From: a virus
Virus record (IMG/VR): IMGVR_UViG_3300048007_000150
Location: 1 to 25,721 of that record
Strand: one strand, 5' to 3'
Length of the DNA stretch: 25,721 nt
A program made the translations under genes and the position numbers. The notes beneath the pieces were generated by a model, which was not told the origin of the DNA, ran no database searches, and saw nothing but the letters and a program-made list of their open reading frames with translations. How positions within the stretch are numbered: position 1 is the first letter of the stretch; each line of letters begins with the position of its first letter. This document shows, piece after piece, positions 7,056 through 14,793 of this stretch.

Positions 7056-8498
7056 TTAGCTAACTAATTTCCATCCTTTGACTTCAATTTCGTCGCCTAC
7101 TTCAATAACATTCGAGTTGAATGTTACTACACCTGTTGATGTGTTAACTGAACTTAATTCAGCTGGTCTAGCCAGTTGTCTGTTAACGTATACTGTGTAA
7201 TCATCTGCTCCAACAACATCAGTAAATGTATATGCTAGTGTTGCCGCATTAGTTACATCAGTTACTGAACTGTGGAATGTTGAAGTTGAAATATTTGCTT
7301 CAATTCCTGCTACTGCTGTTGCAATTGCTGCATCACGTGCTGTTGCTTCTGATGCTACTTTAGAAGTTGCATCTGCACTTGCTGTAGCTTCAGCCGCTGA
7401 TTGAGCTGCGTTTGCTTTAGCTGTTGCATCTGCTGCCGCTGATGCAATTGCATCTGCTTCTGCTGTATCTGCATAAGATTGTAATGATGTAGTTACTGTA
7501 GCAATCTCTGTATCAGTATATGTATTTGCTGACGTTCCACTTGACGAAGCACTTGATGCAATCGCTGCTGTGTAAGCTGTAGTAATTGCTGTTTCACGTG
7601 TATCAGTGTAAGTGCCTGCTGCTGAAATTGCATCTGCTTCTGCTGCATCTGCTTTAGTAGTTGCATCTGTAGCCGCTGTAGTAAGTGCATTAGATACTGT
7701 GTTGTCAGTGTAATTACCTGCTGATGCAATTGCCGCTGTATCACCTGCTACTCTGTTTGATGTTTCTGTTGATACTAGTGTGTTAAGAGCTGCTACGTCT
7801 GCTACTCTTGCCGCATTAGCTGAAACAATCGCTGCTTGGTTAGTAGAGATATCAGCTGCGTTAGTTGCAATGTTTGTATTAGCTGTAGTAAGTGCAGTTG
7901 TGTTAGTTGCAATATTAGCTGTTACTGTTGCACTAAAGTTAGCGTCATCGCCTAAGGCGTTAGCTAATTCATTTAATGTATCTAATGCACCAGGTGCACC
8001 GTTGATAACATTTGCAACTTGCTGGTCTACATATGCTTTGTTTGTTACGTCAGTTGTATCTACTGGTGTTGAGACATTAACGATTCTGTTTGAATCCATG
8101 TCAATTTTATCACCAAATGTTACGGCTGCGCCGCCAGCGTCAGTAATTCTTTTACCAGACGCCATTTGTAATGTTGCGTTTATTGCTAGTGGTACCTGAG
8201 ATGATAAAGTTAAAGCACCAGTACCTTCTGTCTTAATGGTAAGTCCTTGGTCAGTGTCAGATCTAACAATAATAGTTCCAGAATCGTCTTCCAAAACTTT
8301 TTGGTTGTTAATGAATAGTGATCCTTGTGAAAGATATAAGTCTCTCCACTTGAATGAAGTAGAACCTAAATCGAAACCTGTTGTACCATCTGAATCAACA
8401 TTAGGTAGGATTGAACCACCCATTGTTAAGTTTGCTAATAATTCAGAGGCGTCATCAGTTTTGAAACCACCATCAATTATAAATTTTCTTTGTGCCAT
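7056..8498 (-). CDS. Tail fibre protein with N-terminal fibre module and Ala-rich shaft, 480 aa
   Basis: Residues 1-110 hold a module often seen in marine T4-like fibres: LGSTSFKWRDLYLSQGSLFINNQKVLEDDSG, then SDTDQGLTIKTEGTGALTL. After MDSNRIVNVSTPVDTTDVTNKAYVDQQ (residues 134-160) comes a long Ala/Thr/Asp repeat region rich in ADAAEADAI and NIATNTT units, likely an extended trimeric helical shaft. The C-terminal 80 residues are beta-rich (YTVYVNRQLARPAEL...GDEIEVKGWKLV) and are related to the hairpin-type tip of the neighbouring 401-aa protein. AAGGAG lies eight bases before the ATG. Its late promoter overlaps a terminator hairpin. It is a structural adhesin component; which fibre it forms is not determinable. 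Confidence 0.82.
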   Translation of the reverse strand: MAQRKFIIDGGFKTDDASELLANLTMGGSILPNVDSDGTTGFDLGSTSFKWRDLYLSQGSLFINNQKVLEDDSGTIIVRSDTDQGLTIKTEGTGALTLSSQVPLAINATLQMASGKRITDAGGAAVTFGDKIDMDSNRIVNVSTPVDTTDVTNKAYVDQQVANVINGAPGALDTLNELANALGDDANFSATVTANIATNTTALTTANTNIATNAADISTNQAAIVSANAARVADVAALNTLVSTETSNRVAGDTAAIASAGNYTDNTVSNALTTAATDATTKADAAEADAISAAGTYTDTRETAITTAYTAAIASSASSSGTSANTYTDTEIATVTTSLQSYADTAEADAIASAAADATAKANAAQSAAEATASADATSKVASEATARDAAIATAVAGIEANISTSTFHSSVTDVTNAATLAYTFTDVVGADDYTVYVNRQLARPAELSSVNTSTGVVTFNSNVIEVGDEIEVKGWKLVS

Positions 8499-8518
8499 TT
8501 TATGACTCCTTTTTGATC

Positions 8519-8548
8519 AAAAAAGTTATTGCTACATTGAGTAGCAAT
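8519..8548 (-). terminator. Terminator hairpin overlapping the late promoter of the 480-aa fibre gene
   Basis: An 8-bp perfect stem (8528-8535 with 8541-8548), five-base loop, then AAC and six Ts on the minus strand. It begins two bases from the late box 8550-8557, so a transcript started there would lack part of the first arm, while read-through from upstream would form the whole hairpin. Confidence 0.6.
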
Positions 8549-8549
8549 G

Positions 8550-8557
8550 TATTTATT
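8550..8557 (-). promoter_or_regulatory. T4-type late promoter box AATAAATA
   Basis: AATAAATA fits the NATAAATA consensus and lies 51 bases before the ATG of the 480-aa fibre gene. Confidence 0.65.
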
Positions 8558-8598
8558 GCTTTTTTTTAACTATTAACTGCTTTTATAACAATTTTTAG

Positions 8599-8636
8599 TT
8601 AAAAGAGGCATACCCTGTTACCAAGCTATGCCTCTT
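8599..8636 (-). terminator. Rho-independent terminator after the 1588-aa fibre gene
   Basis: A 10-bp perfect stem AAGAGGCATA/TATGCCTCTT (8603-8612 with 8627-8636), loop of 14 bases, followed by TTTTAACT on the minus strand, 30 bases past the stop codon. Confidence 0.8.
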
Positions 8637-8666
8637 AATTTAGGTTATTAAGAAGCGTTATGTTTC

Positions 8667-11600
8667 TTAAACATCAATGTAAGTTGCAATAACTTTCACG
8701 TCTGCTGAACCTGATGTTGGTGTATAAGTTAGTTCTACTGTGTTACCATTCATAGTCACACTTGCATCACCAATTAAGTCGTTTCCGGTATAAACCATCG
8801 CGTACTCTGTAATGTATGCAGTTGTTCCATCATGTACAACTAAAGCTTCACGTGTCTCATAGTTACCATTTGCGTCACCCACTTGGATAACATACTTAGC
8901 TGAACGATACAGTGTACCGTTAAAGCTGTCTACAGTTGTAGCACCAGTTGCTGAAACTGATGATTTCTGTACGTATGCTTTAATATCCGCTGAGAACTTA
9001 TCAAACGTTACCTGACCTGCAACAAGTACTGGCTGTAAGCCTGAAATGTGTGCAACAACTACTGCCGCAGTTCCTACTGGTAGGGCACTGTTGAATGTAA
9101 TTGTTTGTGCAGATGAGTTGATAGTATAGTGAGTTACTGGATCCTGAATAACACCGCCAACAAATACCATGCTGTTTGCTTGGTCTGTTACGAAGTTAAG
9201 TGAATAAGTAGTCGCTACACCGTCACCTGGGATAGTTTGACGTTGGTTACTTGTAAAGATATCTAATGGGCTTACTAGCTCCATTCCATCTTCAGTTGAG
9301 TTAACACGTAATACAAAGTCTTCTTTACCTGTGTAATCTGTGTCTGAGACATCAGTTAAATCAAGTACTGATTCATTTGTATCAATGCTAATAACACCTG
9401 TTGCACTATCGTAAGTTGCTAGGCCGTTGCCTGCTGTATCTGTTACAGATATAGCTGCTCTTGCTTTTGCTGGTGTGTAGTATTCGTTGCTACCTTCAGT
9501 TAAGTCATCTGTAGTGTAAACTGAGATGTCTTGTGACTGAATTGCTGCATCTAATACTGCTTTAGAAACTGCGTCACCTGGGTTGGCTGCTGTTCCTAAA
9601 CCTGATACCATGTTACCGCCCATAGCTACATCACCGCTCATTGTTCCACCAGCTAGTGGTAGTTTAGTTGCGATTACTGTATCTTGTGCTGAGTCAGCTG
9701 CTGCAAACTCTGAACGAATTGCCGCTCTGTCTGTAGTTGCTGCTGCATGGTCTGTATCATTGTCTGATACTTCAGTTGCTAGTGCTTGTGATAGTGCCGC
9801 TTCAGCTGCCAATGCACGAGTTTCCTCTGCACCAATTGCTGTTGAGTTGGCTGCTACCGCACCAGTTAACGTACTGTCTGCGTTTTGGAATGCTGTAACG
9901 ATTTCTGTTAAAGAATCCAAAGCTGCTGGGTCAGTGTTACTGATGATGTCATTAACAGTCGATGTTAAGTTTGTGATTGCTGTTGCATTTGCGCCTTCAG
10001 CTGCTGTTGCTCTAGTTACTTCAGCTGTTAAGTTAGTAGATACAGTAGAAATTGCTGCTGCATTTACGCCCTCTGCCGCTGTTGCTCTAGTTACCTCATT
10101 TGAGATTGCTGTTGCGTTTGCTGCTTCTGCATTCGTTGCACGTGTTACTTCATTTGCTAAATTAGCAGTTAATACACCTTCTGCTGCTGTTGCACGAGTT
10201 TCCTCTGCATTTACTGCTGCATCTAGTTTGTCATCTGCGTCTTTTAGAGTTGAAGCTGTACTGATGTAATTAGCTGAACCATTAGCTGTGTAAGTACCGT
10301 CTGTTGCCAAACCTGCACCTGCTTGTGTAGCTGTAATTTCAGTTAAGTTATTTGCGATATCAGTTGCGTTTGCACCTTCTGCCGCTGTTGCTCTTGTTGT
10401 TTCCGCCGCAATTGCGTTTGCATTTACTAATTCAGCTGCTCTTGCTGTTGTTGCTTCTGCTGTAATTGCGTTTGCATTTACACCTTCAGCTGCTAAAGCT
10501 CTTACTGTTTCTGCTTGGATAGCAGATGCATTAGTTGCAATATCAGTTACGTTGGTTGCAATGTTAGTTGCGTTAGTTGCGATATCAGTTACGTTACTTG
10601 CAATACCTGCCGCATTAGTTGCTACATTAGTTGTTAATGTTGCTTCTGCTGCTTCGGCACGTGTTTTTTCAGCTAAGATTGCCGCATCCAATTTGTTGTC
10701 AGCATCTTTTAAAGATGTTGCACTATCAATTGCATGTGAACCTGTTGCTGCTGTATACGTACCATCTGCATTTAAGCCTGCGCCTAATTGCGATGCGTCA
10801 ACTTCAGTTTGTAAGTTTGCAATACCTGATGATGAACCTGTGTTCAATTCATTAATTGCTTCTGTTACAGTTTGTGCTGTAGTTGTCATTGTTGCAGAAC
10901 CCATTGTTGCTTCTAAAGCATCAATATTACCTTCTTCAGTTGTTAAACGTGTGTCTAACGCTGTATCAGCTGCTGCAAATTCAGTACGGATTGCCGCTCT
11001 GTCTGTTGCCGCTGTAGATGATAACGAAGTGATCGCACCGTTAATTGTGCTATCAGCACTTTGGAATGCACTAACAATTTCTGTTAATGAATCTAAAGCT
11101 GCTGGATCAGTGTTAGTTAGAATTGAATCAATTCTAGCTGTTTCAACATCAATGTTTGATTGTAAAACACCTTCTGCTGATTGTGCTCTAGCTATTTCAA
11201 TGTTTAGGTTTGAAACGTTAGTTGCGATATCAACAACATTTGCTGCGATAGCATTTGTATGTGTTGTATCTGCTGTAGTTGAACGTGATACTTCATTAGC
11301 GATTGCTGTTGCATTTGCACCTTCAGCTGCTAAAGCACGAGTTTCCTCTGCTGTAATAGCATTTGCATTTGCTAATTCAGCTGCTCTTGCTGTTGTTGCT
11401 TCTGCAGTAATTTTACCATCTAATGTTGTATCAGCTGCTGCTCTGTCTGTTGCTTCTGTAGAAATTGCAGTTGCGTTAGTAGCAATGTCTGCTGTATTAG
11501 TAGCAATATTGCCTGCATTAGCTGTAATGTTTAGAGTGTTAGCACCTTCTGCCGCTAAAGCTCTATTTTTCTCAACTAGTACTTCTGCATCTGTGTAAGT

Positions 11601-13433
11601 TTCTGCTGATGCAATTGCATCTAGTTCAGCTTGGTCTGCATATGCTTCTGCCGCTGCTGCTCTTACAACGTCTTTTGCTTCTGCCGCTGTAATTGCATCT
11701 GCTTCTGCTGCATCTGCTTTAGATGTTGCGTCTGCTGCCGCTGTTGCGATTGCATCTGCTTCTGCTGTATCTGCGTATGCTTGTGCTGCCGCTAGTGTTT
11801 GAGCATCACCTGTAGTTCTATTAGTTACTTCATTTGCTAACCCAGTTGTTAGAATGCCTTCAGCTGCTAAAGCACGAGTTTCCTCTGCCGCAATAGCTGT
11901 TGCATTAGTTGCGTCACCGTTTGTACGATCACTTGTTTCTGTTGCCAGATCAGTGATTACTGTGTTAAGTGTTGCAGTTAATACTGAGTCACCATTTTGA
12001 AATGCTGTAACGATTTCTGTTAATGAGTCTAAAGCTGCTGGATCAGTATTGCTAATAATGTTAGCAATGTCTGCTGTGTTGGTTGCAATATTAGTTGCGT
12101 TAGTTGCGATATCAGTTACATTAGTTGCAATGTCTGCTGTTGCAGTTGTTACTTCTGTATGTAGTTCGTTAATCGCTGCACCTAATGAAGTTGCAGTTGT
12201 ATCAAGTGGTGTATTTGCGATATCACCAACAGTGTCTTCTAGTGCTTGTACTTCTGTTTCCAGTGTAGTTGCACGTGCTGCCAATGCAGTATCTGCCGCA
12301 TCACTTGTTGCTGCTCTTGCAACGTCTTTTGCTTCTGCTGCCGCAATTGCGTCTAGCTCAGCTTGGTCTGCTTTAGCTGTTGCATCTGCTGCCGCTGTTG
12401 CGATTGCATCTGCTTCTGCTGTATCTGCGTATGTTTCCATTGCAGTTTGTAGGGCTGTATCTGCTGCTGCAAAATCAGTTCTGATACTTGTATCAGCTAC
12501 TGCTCTAGCATTTGCTTCAGTGTTAATGTCTGCCGCGTTAGCTGCTTCAGCGCCTTGTGCTCTAGTTACTTCAGCTGCTAAGTCAGTTGTTAGCGTTGAA
12601 ATTTCACCGTCTGTAGTGCTGATTTCAGTTGCTAAACCACTTTGTAGTGTGCTGATGTCGCCTTCGTTAACTGTAACTCTTGCGTCTAATGCATTGTCGT
12701 CAGCTAAACGTGTAGCTGCTTCAGTTGAAATAGCTGCCGCATTTGCCGCTTCAACACCTTGTGCTCTAGTTGCTTCAGTTGAAATTGCTGTTGCATTTAC
12801 ACCTTCTGCTGCTGTTGCACGTGTTACTTCTGCTGTGATAGCGTTAGCGTTAGCTGTAATAGCCGCTGTTAATGCACTATCTTGACTTTGGAATTCAGCA
12901 ACGATCTCACTTAGTGAGTCAAGTGCTGCTGGATCAACGTTTGATACGATGTTATTAATTTGTGTTTGTAAACCAGCGTCTGCCGCTTTATAAGCTGTGT
13001 CAAGTGCAGATTCTGCGCCTGTTGCACGACTTACTTCGGTAGCTAGATCAGTAGTTAATACACCTTCTGCTGCTGTTGCACGAGTAATTTCAGCCGCAAT
13101 ATCATTTGCGTTCTGAGTTTCTGCTGCACGTGCTATAACTGCTTCTGCTGCCACTGCATCAGAAATATCTGTTGCAACTGCTGCCTGTGCTCTTGCATCT
13201 GTAAAATACTTAAACCCAGCATTTTCTGCTAAATCTGAAGTATCAAATGATCCAATTAAATCACCAGCTGTTACTTTAGCTAATGATGATGAAGCGTTTG
13301 TGTGTACTAAAAGAGTGTCTAGACTGTCGAGAGATACAGAAGCAGTTTGGCCTGAAACTGAACTTGCATCTAACTTAGTGTTAAGGACCGACTGATCCGC
13401 TAACGCTGGACTCTTAATTTGTCTAAAAGCCAT
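8667..13433 (-). CDS. Giant repetitive tail fibre protein, 1588 aa
   Basis: It starts at ATG 13433 (GGAGA seven bases upstream); a TTG at 13451 is in frame but lies before that ribosome site. The N-terminus MAFRQIKSPALADQSVL...DTLLVHTNA and FKYFTDARAQAA are fibre attachment modules. Most of the protein is a long shaft of about 15-residue units of the type RATAAEGVNATAI and NIATNVTDIAT, interrupted four times by DPAALDSLTEIV.AFQ modules and by ADTAEADAIATAAADAT blocks. Near the end comes MSGDVAMGGNMVSGLGTAANPGDA, then LDLTDVSDTDYTG and beta-rich tip domains (TIPGDGVATTYSLNF, VFVGGVIQDPVTHYTI). No enzyme motif is seen. It has its own promoter and terminator. It is likely a long tail fibre that sets host range. 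Confidence 0.85.
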   Translation of the reverse strand: MAFRQIKSPALADQSVLNTKLDASSVSGQTASVSLDSLDTLLVHTNASSSLAKVTAGDLIGSFDTSDLAENAGFKYFTDARAQAAVATDISDAVAAEAVIARAAETQNANDIAAEITRATAAEGVLTTDLATEVSRATGAESALDTAYKAADAGLQTQINNIVSNVDPAALDSLSEIVAEFQSQDSALTAAITANANAITAEVTRATAAEGVNATAISTEATRAQGVEAANAAAISTEAATRLADDNALDARVTVNEGDISTLQSGLATEISTTDGEISTLTTDLAAEVTRAQGAEAANAADINTEANARAVADTSIRTDFAAADTALQTAMETYADTAEADAIATAAADATAKADQAELDAIAAAEAKDVARAATSDAADTALAARATTLETEVQALEDTVGDIANTPLDTTATSLGAAINELHTEVTTATADIATNVTDIATNATNIATNTADIANIISNTDPAALDSLTEIVTAFQNGDSVLTATLNTVITDLATETSDRTNGDATNATAIAAEETRALAAEGILTTGLANEVTNRTTGDAQTLAAAQAYADTAEADAIATAAADATSKADAAEADAITAAEAKDVVRAAAAEAYADQAELDAIASAETYTDAEVLVEKNRALAAEGANTLNITANAGNIATNTADIATNATAISTEATDRAAADTTLDGKITAEATTARAAELANANAITAEETRALAAEGANATAIANEVSRSTTADTTHTNAIAANVVDIATNVSNLNIEIARAQSAEGVLQSNIDVETARIDSILTNTDPAALDSLTEIVSAFQSADSTINGAITSLSSTAATDRAAIRTEFAAADTALDTRLTTEEGNIDALEATMGSATMTTTAQTVTEAINELNTGSSSGIANLQTEVDASQLGAGLNADGTYTAATGSHAIDSATSLKDADNKLDAAILAEKTRAEAAEATLTTNVATNAAGIASNVTDIATNATNIATNVTDIATNASAIQAETVRALAAEGVNANAITAEATTARAAELVNANAIAAETTRATAAEGANATDIANNLTEITATQAGAGLATDGTYTANGSANYISTASTLKDADDKLDAAVNAEETRATAAEGVLTANLANEVTRATNAEAANATAISNEVTRATAAEGVNAAAISTVSTNLTAEVTRATAAEGANATAITNLTSTVNDIISNTDPAALDSLTEIVTAFQNADSTLTGAVAANSTAIGAEETRALAAEAALSQALATEVSDNDTDHAAATTDRAAIRSEFAAADSAQDTVIATKLPLAGGTMSGDVAMGGNMVSGLGTAANPGDAVSKAVLDAAIQSQDISVYTTDDLTEGSNEYYTPAKARAAISVTDTAGNGLATYDSATGVISIDTNESVLDLTDVSDTDYTGKEDFVLRVNSTEDGMELVSPLDIFTSNQRQTIPGDGVATTYSLNFVTDQANSMVFVGGVIQDPVTHYTINSSAQTITFNSALPVGTAAVVVAHISGLQPVLVAGQVTFDKFSADIKAYVQKSSVSATGATTVDSFNGTLYRSAKYVIQVGDANGNYETREALVVHDGTTAYITEYAMVYTGNDLIGDASVTMNGNTVELTYTPTSGSADVKVIATYIDV
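9870..9953 (-). repeat. DPAALDSLTEIV fibre module, copy in the 1588-aa gene
   Basis: Encodes SNTDPAALDSLTEIVTAFQ and flanks; one of four copies within this gene, the most C-terminal. Confidence 0.85.
11047..11130 (-). repeat. DPAALDSLTEIV fibre module, copy in the 1588-aa gene
   Basis: Encodes TNTDPAALDSLTEIVSAFQ, the third copy from the N-terminus. Confidence 0.85.
11713..11747 (-). repeat. 35-bp exact repeat shared with the S74 fibre gene
   Basis: Identical base for base with 6218-6252 in the 382-aa fibre gene. Both encode the Ala/Asp repeat, so shared codons as well as shared residues point to recent exchange or duplication. Confidence 0.85.
11731..11779 (-). repeat. 49-bp exact direct repeat, copy 1
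   Basis: Identical to 12385-12433 within the same gene. It encodes the YADTAEADAIATAAAD block. Recombination between the copies would remove about 654 bp in frame. Confidence 0.9.
11982..12060 (-). repeat. DPAALDSLTEIV fibre module, copy in the 1588-aa gene
   Basis: Encodes SNTDPAALDSLTEIVTAFQ followed by NGDS, the second copy from the N-terminus. Confidence 0.85.
12385..12433 (-). repeat. 49-bp exact direct repeat, copy 2
   Basis: Partner of 11731-11779 in the same orientation, 654 bp away (a multiple of three). Confidence 0.9.
12870..12955 (-). repeat. DPAALDSLTEIV fibre module, copy in the 1588-aa gene
   Basis: Encodes the more diverged SNVDPAALDSLSEIVAEFQ, the first copy from the N-terminus. 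Confidence 0.8.
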
Positions 13434-13461
13434 AGAGATTTCTCCAATCAAATATATTTGA

Positions 13462-13486
13462 TTTGCATGTAATCTTTACATGCAAA
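13462..13486 (-). promoter_or_regulatory. Leader hairpin of the 1588-aa fibre gene
   Basis: An 11-bp perfect inverted repeat (13462-13472 with 13476-13486) around a three-base loop, 28 bases before the start codon and abutting the next hairpin. It would be in the leader of the mRNA made from the late box at 13545-13552. Confidence 0.5.
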
Positions 13487-13516
13487 AGTATAACCACAGC
13501 TTAACGAGGTTATACT
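13487..13516 (-). terminator. Hairpin after the 401-aa gene, possible terminator
   Basis: A 9-bp perfect stem AGTATAACC/GGTTATACT (13487-13495 with 13508-13516) followed by TTTTGC on the minus strand. It may end the 401-aa transcript, but it also lies inside the leader of the next unit, and the T run is short. Confidence 0.5.
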
Positions 13517-13544
13517 ACATAAGGTCATTACAACCTATGCAATG

Positions 13545-13552
13545 TATTTATT
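13545..13552 (-). promoter_or_regulatory. T4-type late promoter box AATAAATA
   Basis: AATAAATA, 111 bases before ATG 13433, giving the giant fibre gene a leader of about 100 bases with two back-to-back hairpins. Confidence 0.65.
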
Positions 13553-13587
13553 AGATTTGGGAGTTTATTAAGTAATATGATTATTAT

Positions 13588-14793
13588 TTAGATTGGCATA
13601 TATCTGAAATCAACAACTGAATTTGCACCTGGTGCTGTTGTGATTGTTAGTGTTGTTCCATTTATTGTATATTCTGTTGTTGGTAAAATTGAACCATCAA
13701 CAATAACTAGAACACTATGTACGCTATGCCCAGCAGGAACTAGATAATCTGTAGTTGTACTATCTCCTGTGTATTGACTACTAGTATATATCAAATTTAA
13801 ATGCTTATTCTCAATACAGTTATTTGGAAATGCTGTAATATTTGCAAAAGAATATCTATATTTTACATAAATGTCTGCACCAACATGAGGAGTTACACTA
13901 AATGTTAATACTGCACCATTAAGTGAGAACACATCTGGTCTTTGTAATACTTCATCGACATAAACATCAATTGCTTCTTCGGTTGCTGGAGTACTATTTA
14001 AGGTAAAATCTACTTGTATTCCATCACCTGTAAATTCTTGTGCTGGTTCAATACTTGTAGAAGGTAATGCTAAATCATTTCTTAGTAAGTTTTCTAAGTT
14101 TGTTAATTCTGTACTTGTAGCAAACGCTGTATCTGCATTTTGAAACGCATTAACAATTTCTGTTAATGAGTCAAGTGCGGCAGGATCTGTATTTGTTAAT
14201 ATGTCTGCTACTTGTGTCTGTAGTGTAGCAATGTCACTATTAATATTAGCAACAACATTTGGATCACTAACACCAAATTGCCCTGTGTAGACTGCACCAC
14301 TTATATAAACACTTTTTCCTGTAAAGTCTTTTCCATCTGGTAAGTTATCACCAATAAAGTTTAATACACCTGATTGATAATCAAAGAACCATTCATCATT
14401 ATTACCACTACCAGTAACAAATACTTTATTTGCTAAACTTTCTGCATTAGCTGAATCATTGCTATCATGAATATAAACACTAACAAGATATGTACTACCA
14501 AATTCTGGAGTAACCCAATCAGTAACTCCTGTTTTCCAAGTTCGTTTACCTGTTGCTGTAATATCTTCAGTTGCTTCAACTGCTGAGTATATGGTTAATA
14601 CACCCGCTGATGTTGTTGGTTTAACACTTGGTATATCACCAGATTCTGCCCATACTTTATCACCACGTAATAAAAGTGGACTTGGAATACTTTCATTGGC
14701 CGCTAATTTATTAAATATGGTATCTGTTTTAGTTGCACCATATCCTAACTTTTTAAATAGGTAGTCAATTTTTTGATTGTCGGAAATAGCCAT
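13588..14793 (-). CDS. Virion structural or fibre protein, 401 aa
   Basis: The N-terminus SDNQKIDYLFKKLGYGATKTD...NESIPSPLLLRGDKVW is a module I associate with structural proteins of marine T4-like phages. A beta-rich region with VSVYIHDSND and VYISGAVYTGQFGVSDPNV follows, then the fibre module TNTDPAALDSLTEIVNAFQ (about residues 201-220). The C-terminal third carries two related tip domains, FTGDGIQVDFTLNS...VDEVLQRPDVF and YTGDSTTTDYLVPAG...VIVDGSILPTTEYTI. The ATG overlaps the stop of the PKD gene by one base (TAATG), so translation is coupled. Function is structural, probably attached to the fibre or baseplate; the exact position is unknown. Confidence 0.75.
   Translation of the reverse strand: MAISDNQKIDYLFKKLGYGATKTDTIFNKLAANESIPSPLLLRGDKVWAESGDIPSVKPTTSAGVLTIYSAVEATEDITATGKRTWKTGVTDWVTPEFGSTYLVSVYIHDSNDSANAESLANKVFVTGSGNNDEWFFDYQSGVLNFIGDNLPDGKDFTGKSVYISGAVYTGQFGVSDPNVVANINSDIATLQTQVADILTNTDPAALDSLTEIVNAFQNADTAFATSTELTNLENLLRNDLALPSTSIEPAQEFTGDGIQVDFTLNSTPATEEAIDVYVDEVLQRPDVFSLNGAVLTFSVTPHVGADIYVKYRYSFANITAFPNNCIENKHLNLIYTSSQYTGDSTTTDYLVPAGHSVHSVLVIVDGSILPTTEYTINGTTLTITTAPGANSVVDFRYMPI
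14125..14210 (-). repeat. DPAALDSLTEIV fibre module, copy in the 401-aa gene
   Basis: Encodes TNTDPAALDSLTEIVNAFQ. It is the only copy of this exact module outside the 1588-aa gene and shows that neighbouring fibre genes share parts. Confidence 0.85.

Noticed and set aside
9583-12885. Long open frames on the plus strand across the fibre gene (for example 9583-10269, 10552-11598, 12049-12885)
   Set aside because: They mirror the Ala/Thr/Asp repeat of the minus-strand fibre; the low-stop composition of GCN/GAN codons keeps the opposite strand open. No ribosome sites or promoters fit them.
9870-12955. Regularly recurring modules that look like a repeat array
   Set aside because: Repeats are imperfect, in one reading frame, variably spaced and encode protein modules; they are not CRISPR repeats with unique spacers.
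13434-13451. TTG start six residues upstream for the giant fibre
   Set aside because: The ribosome site GGAGA lies inside this extension and points to ATG 13433.
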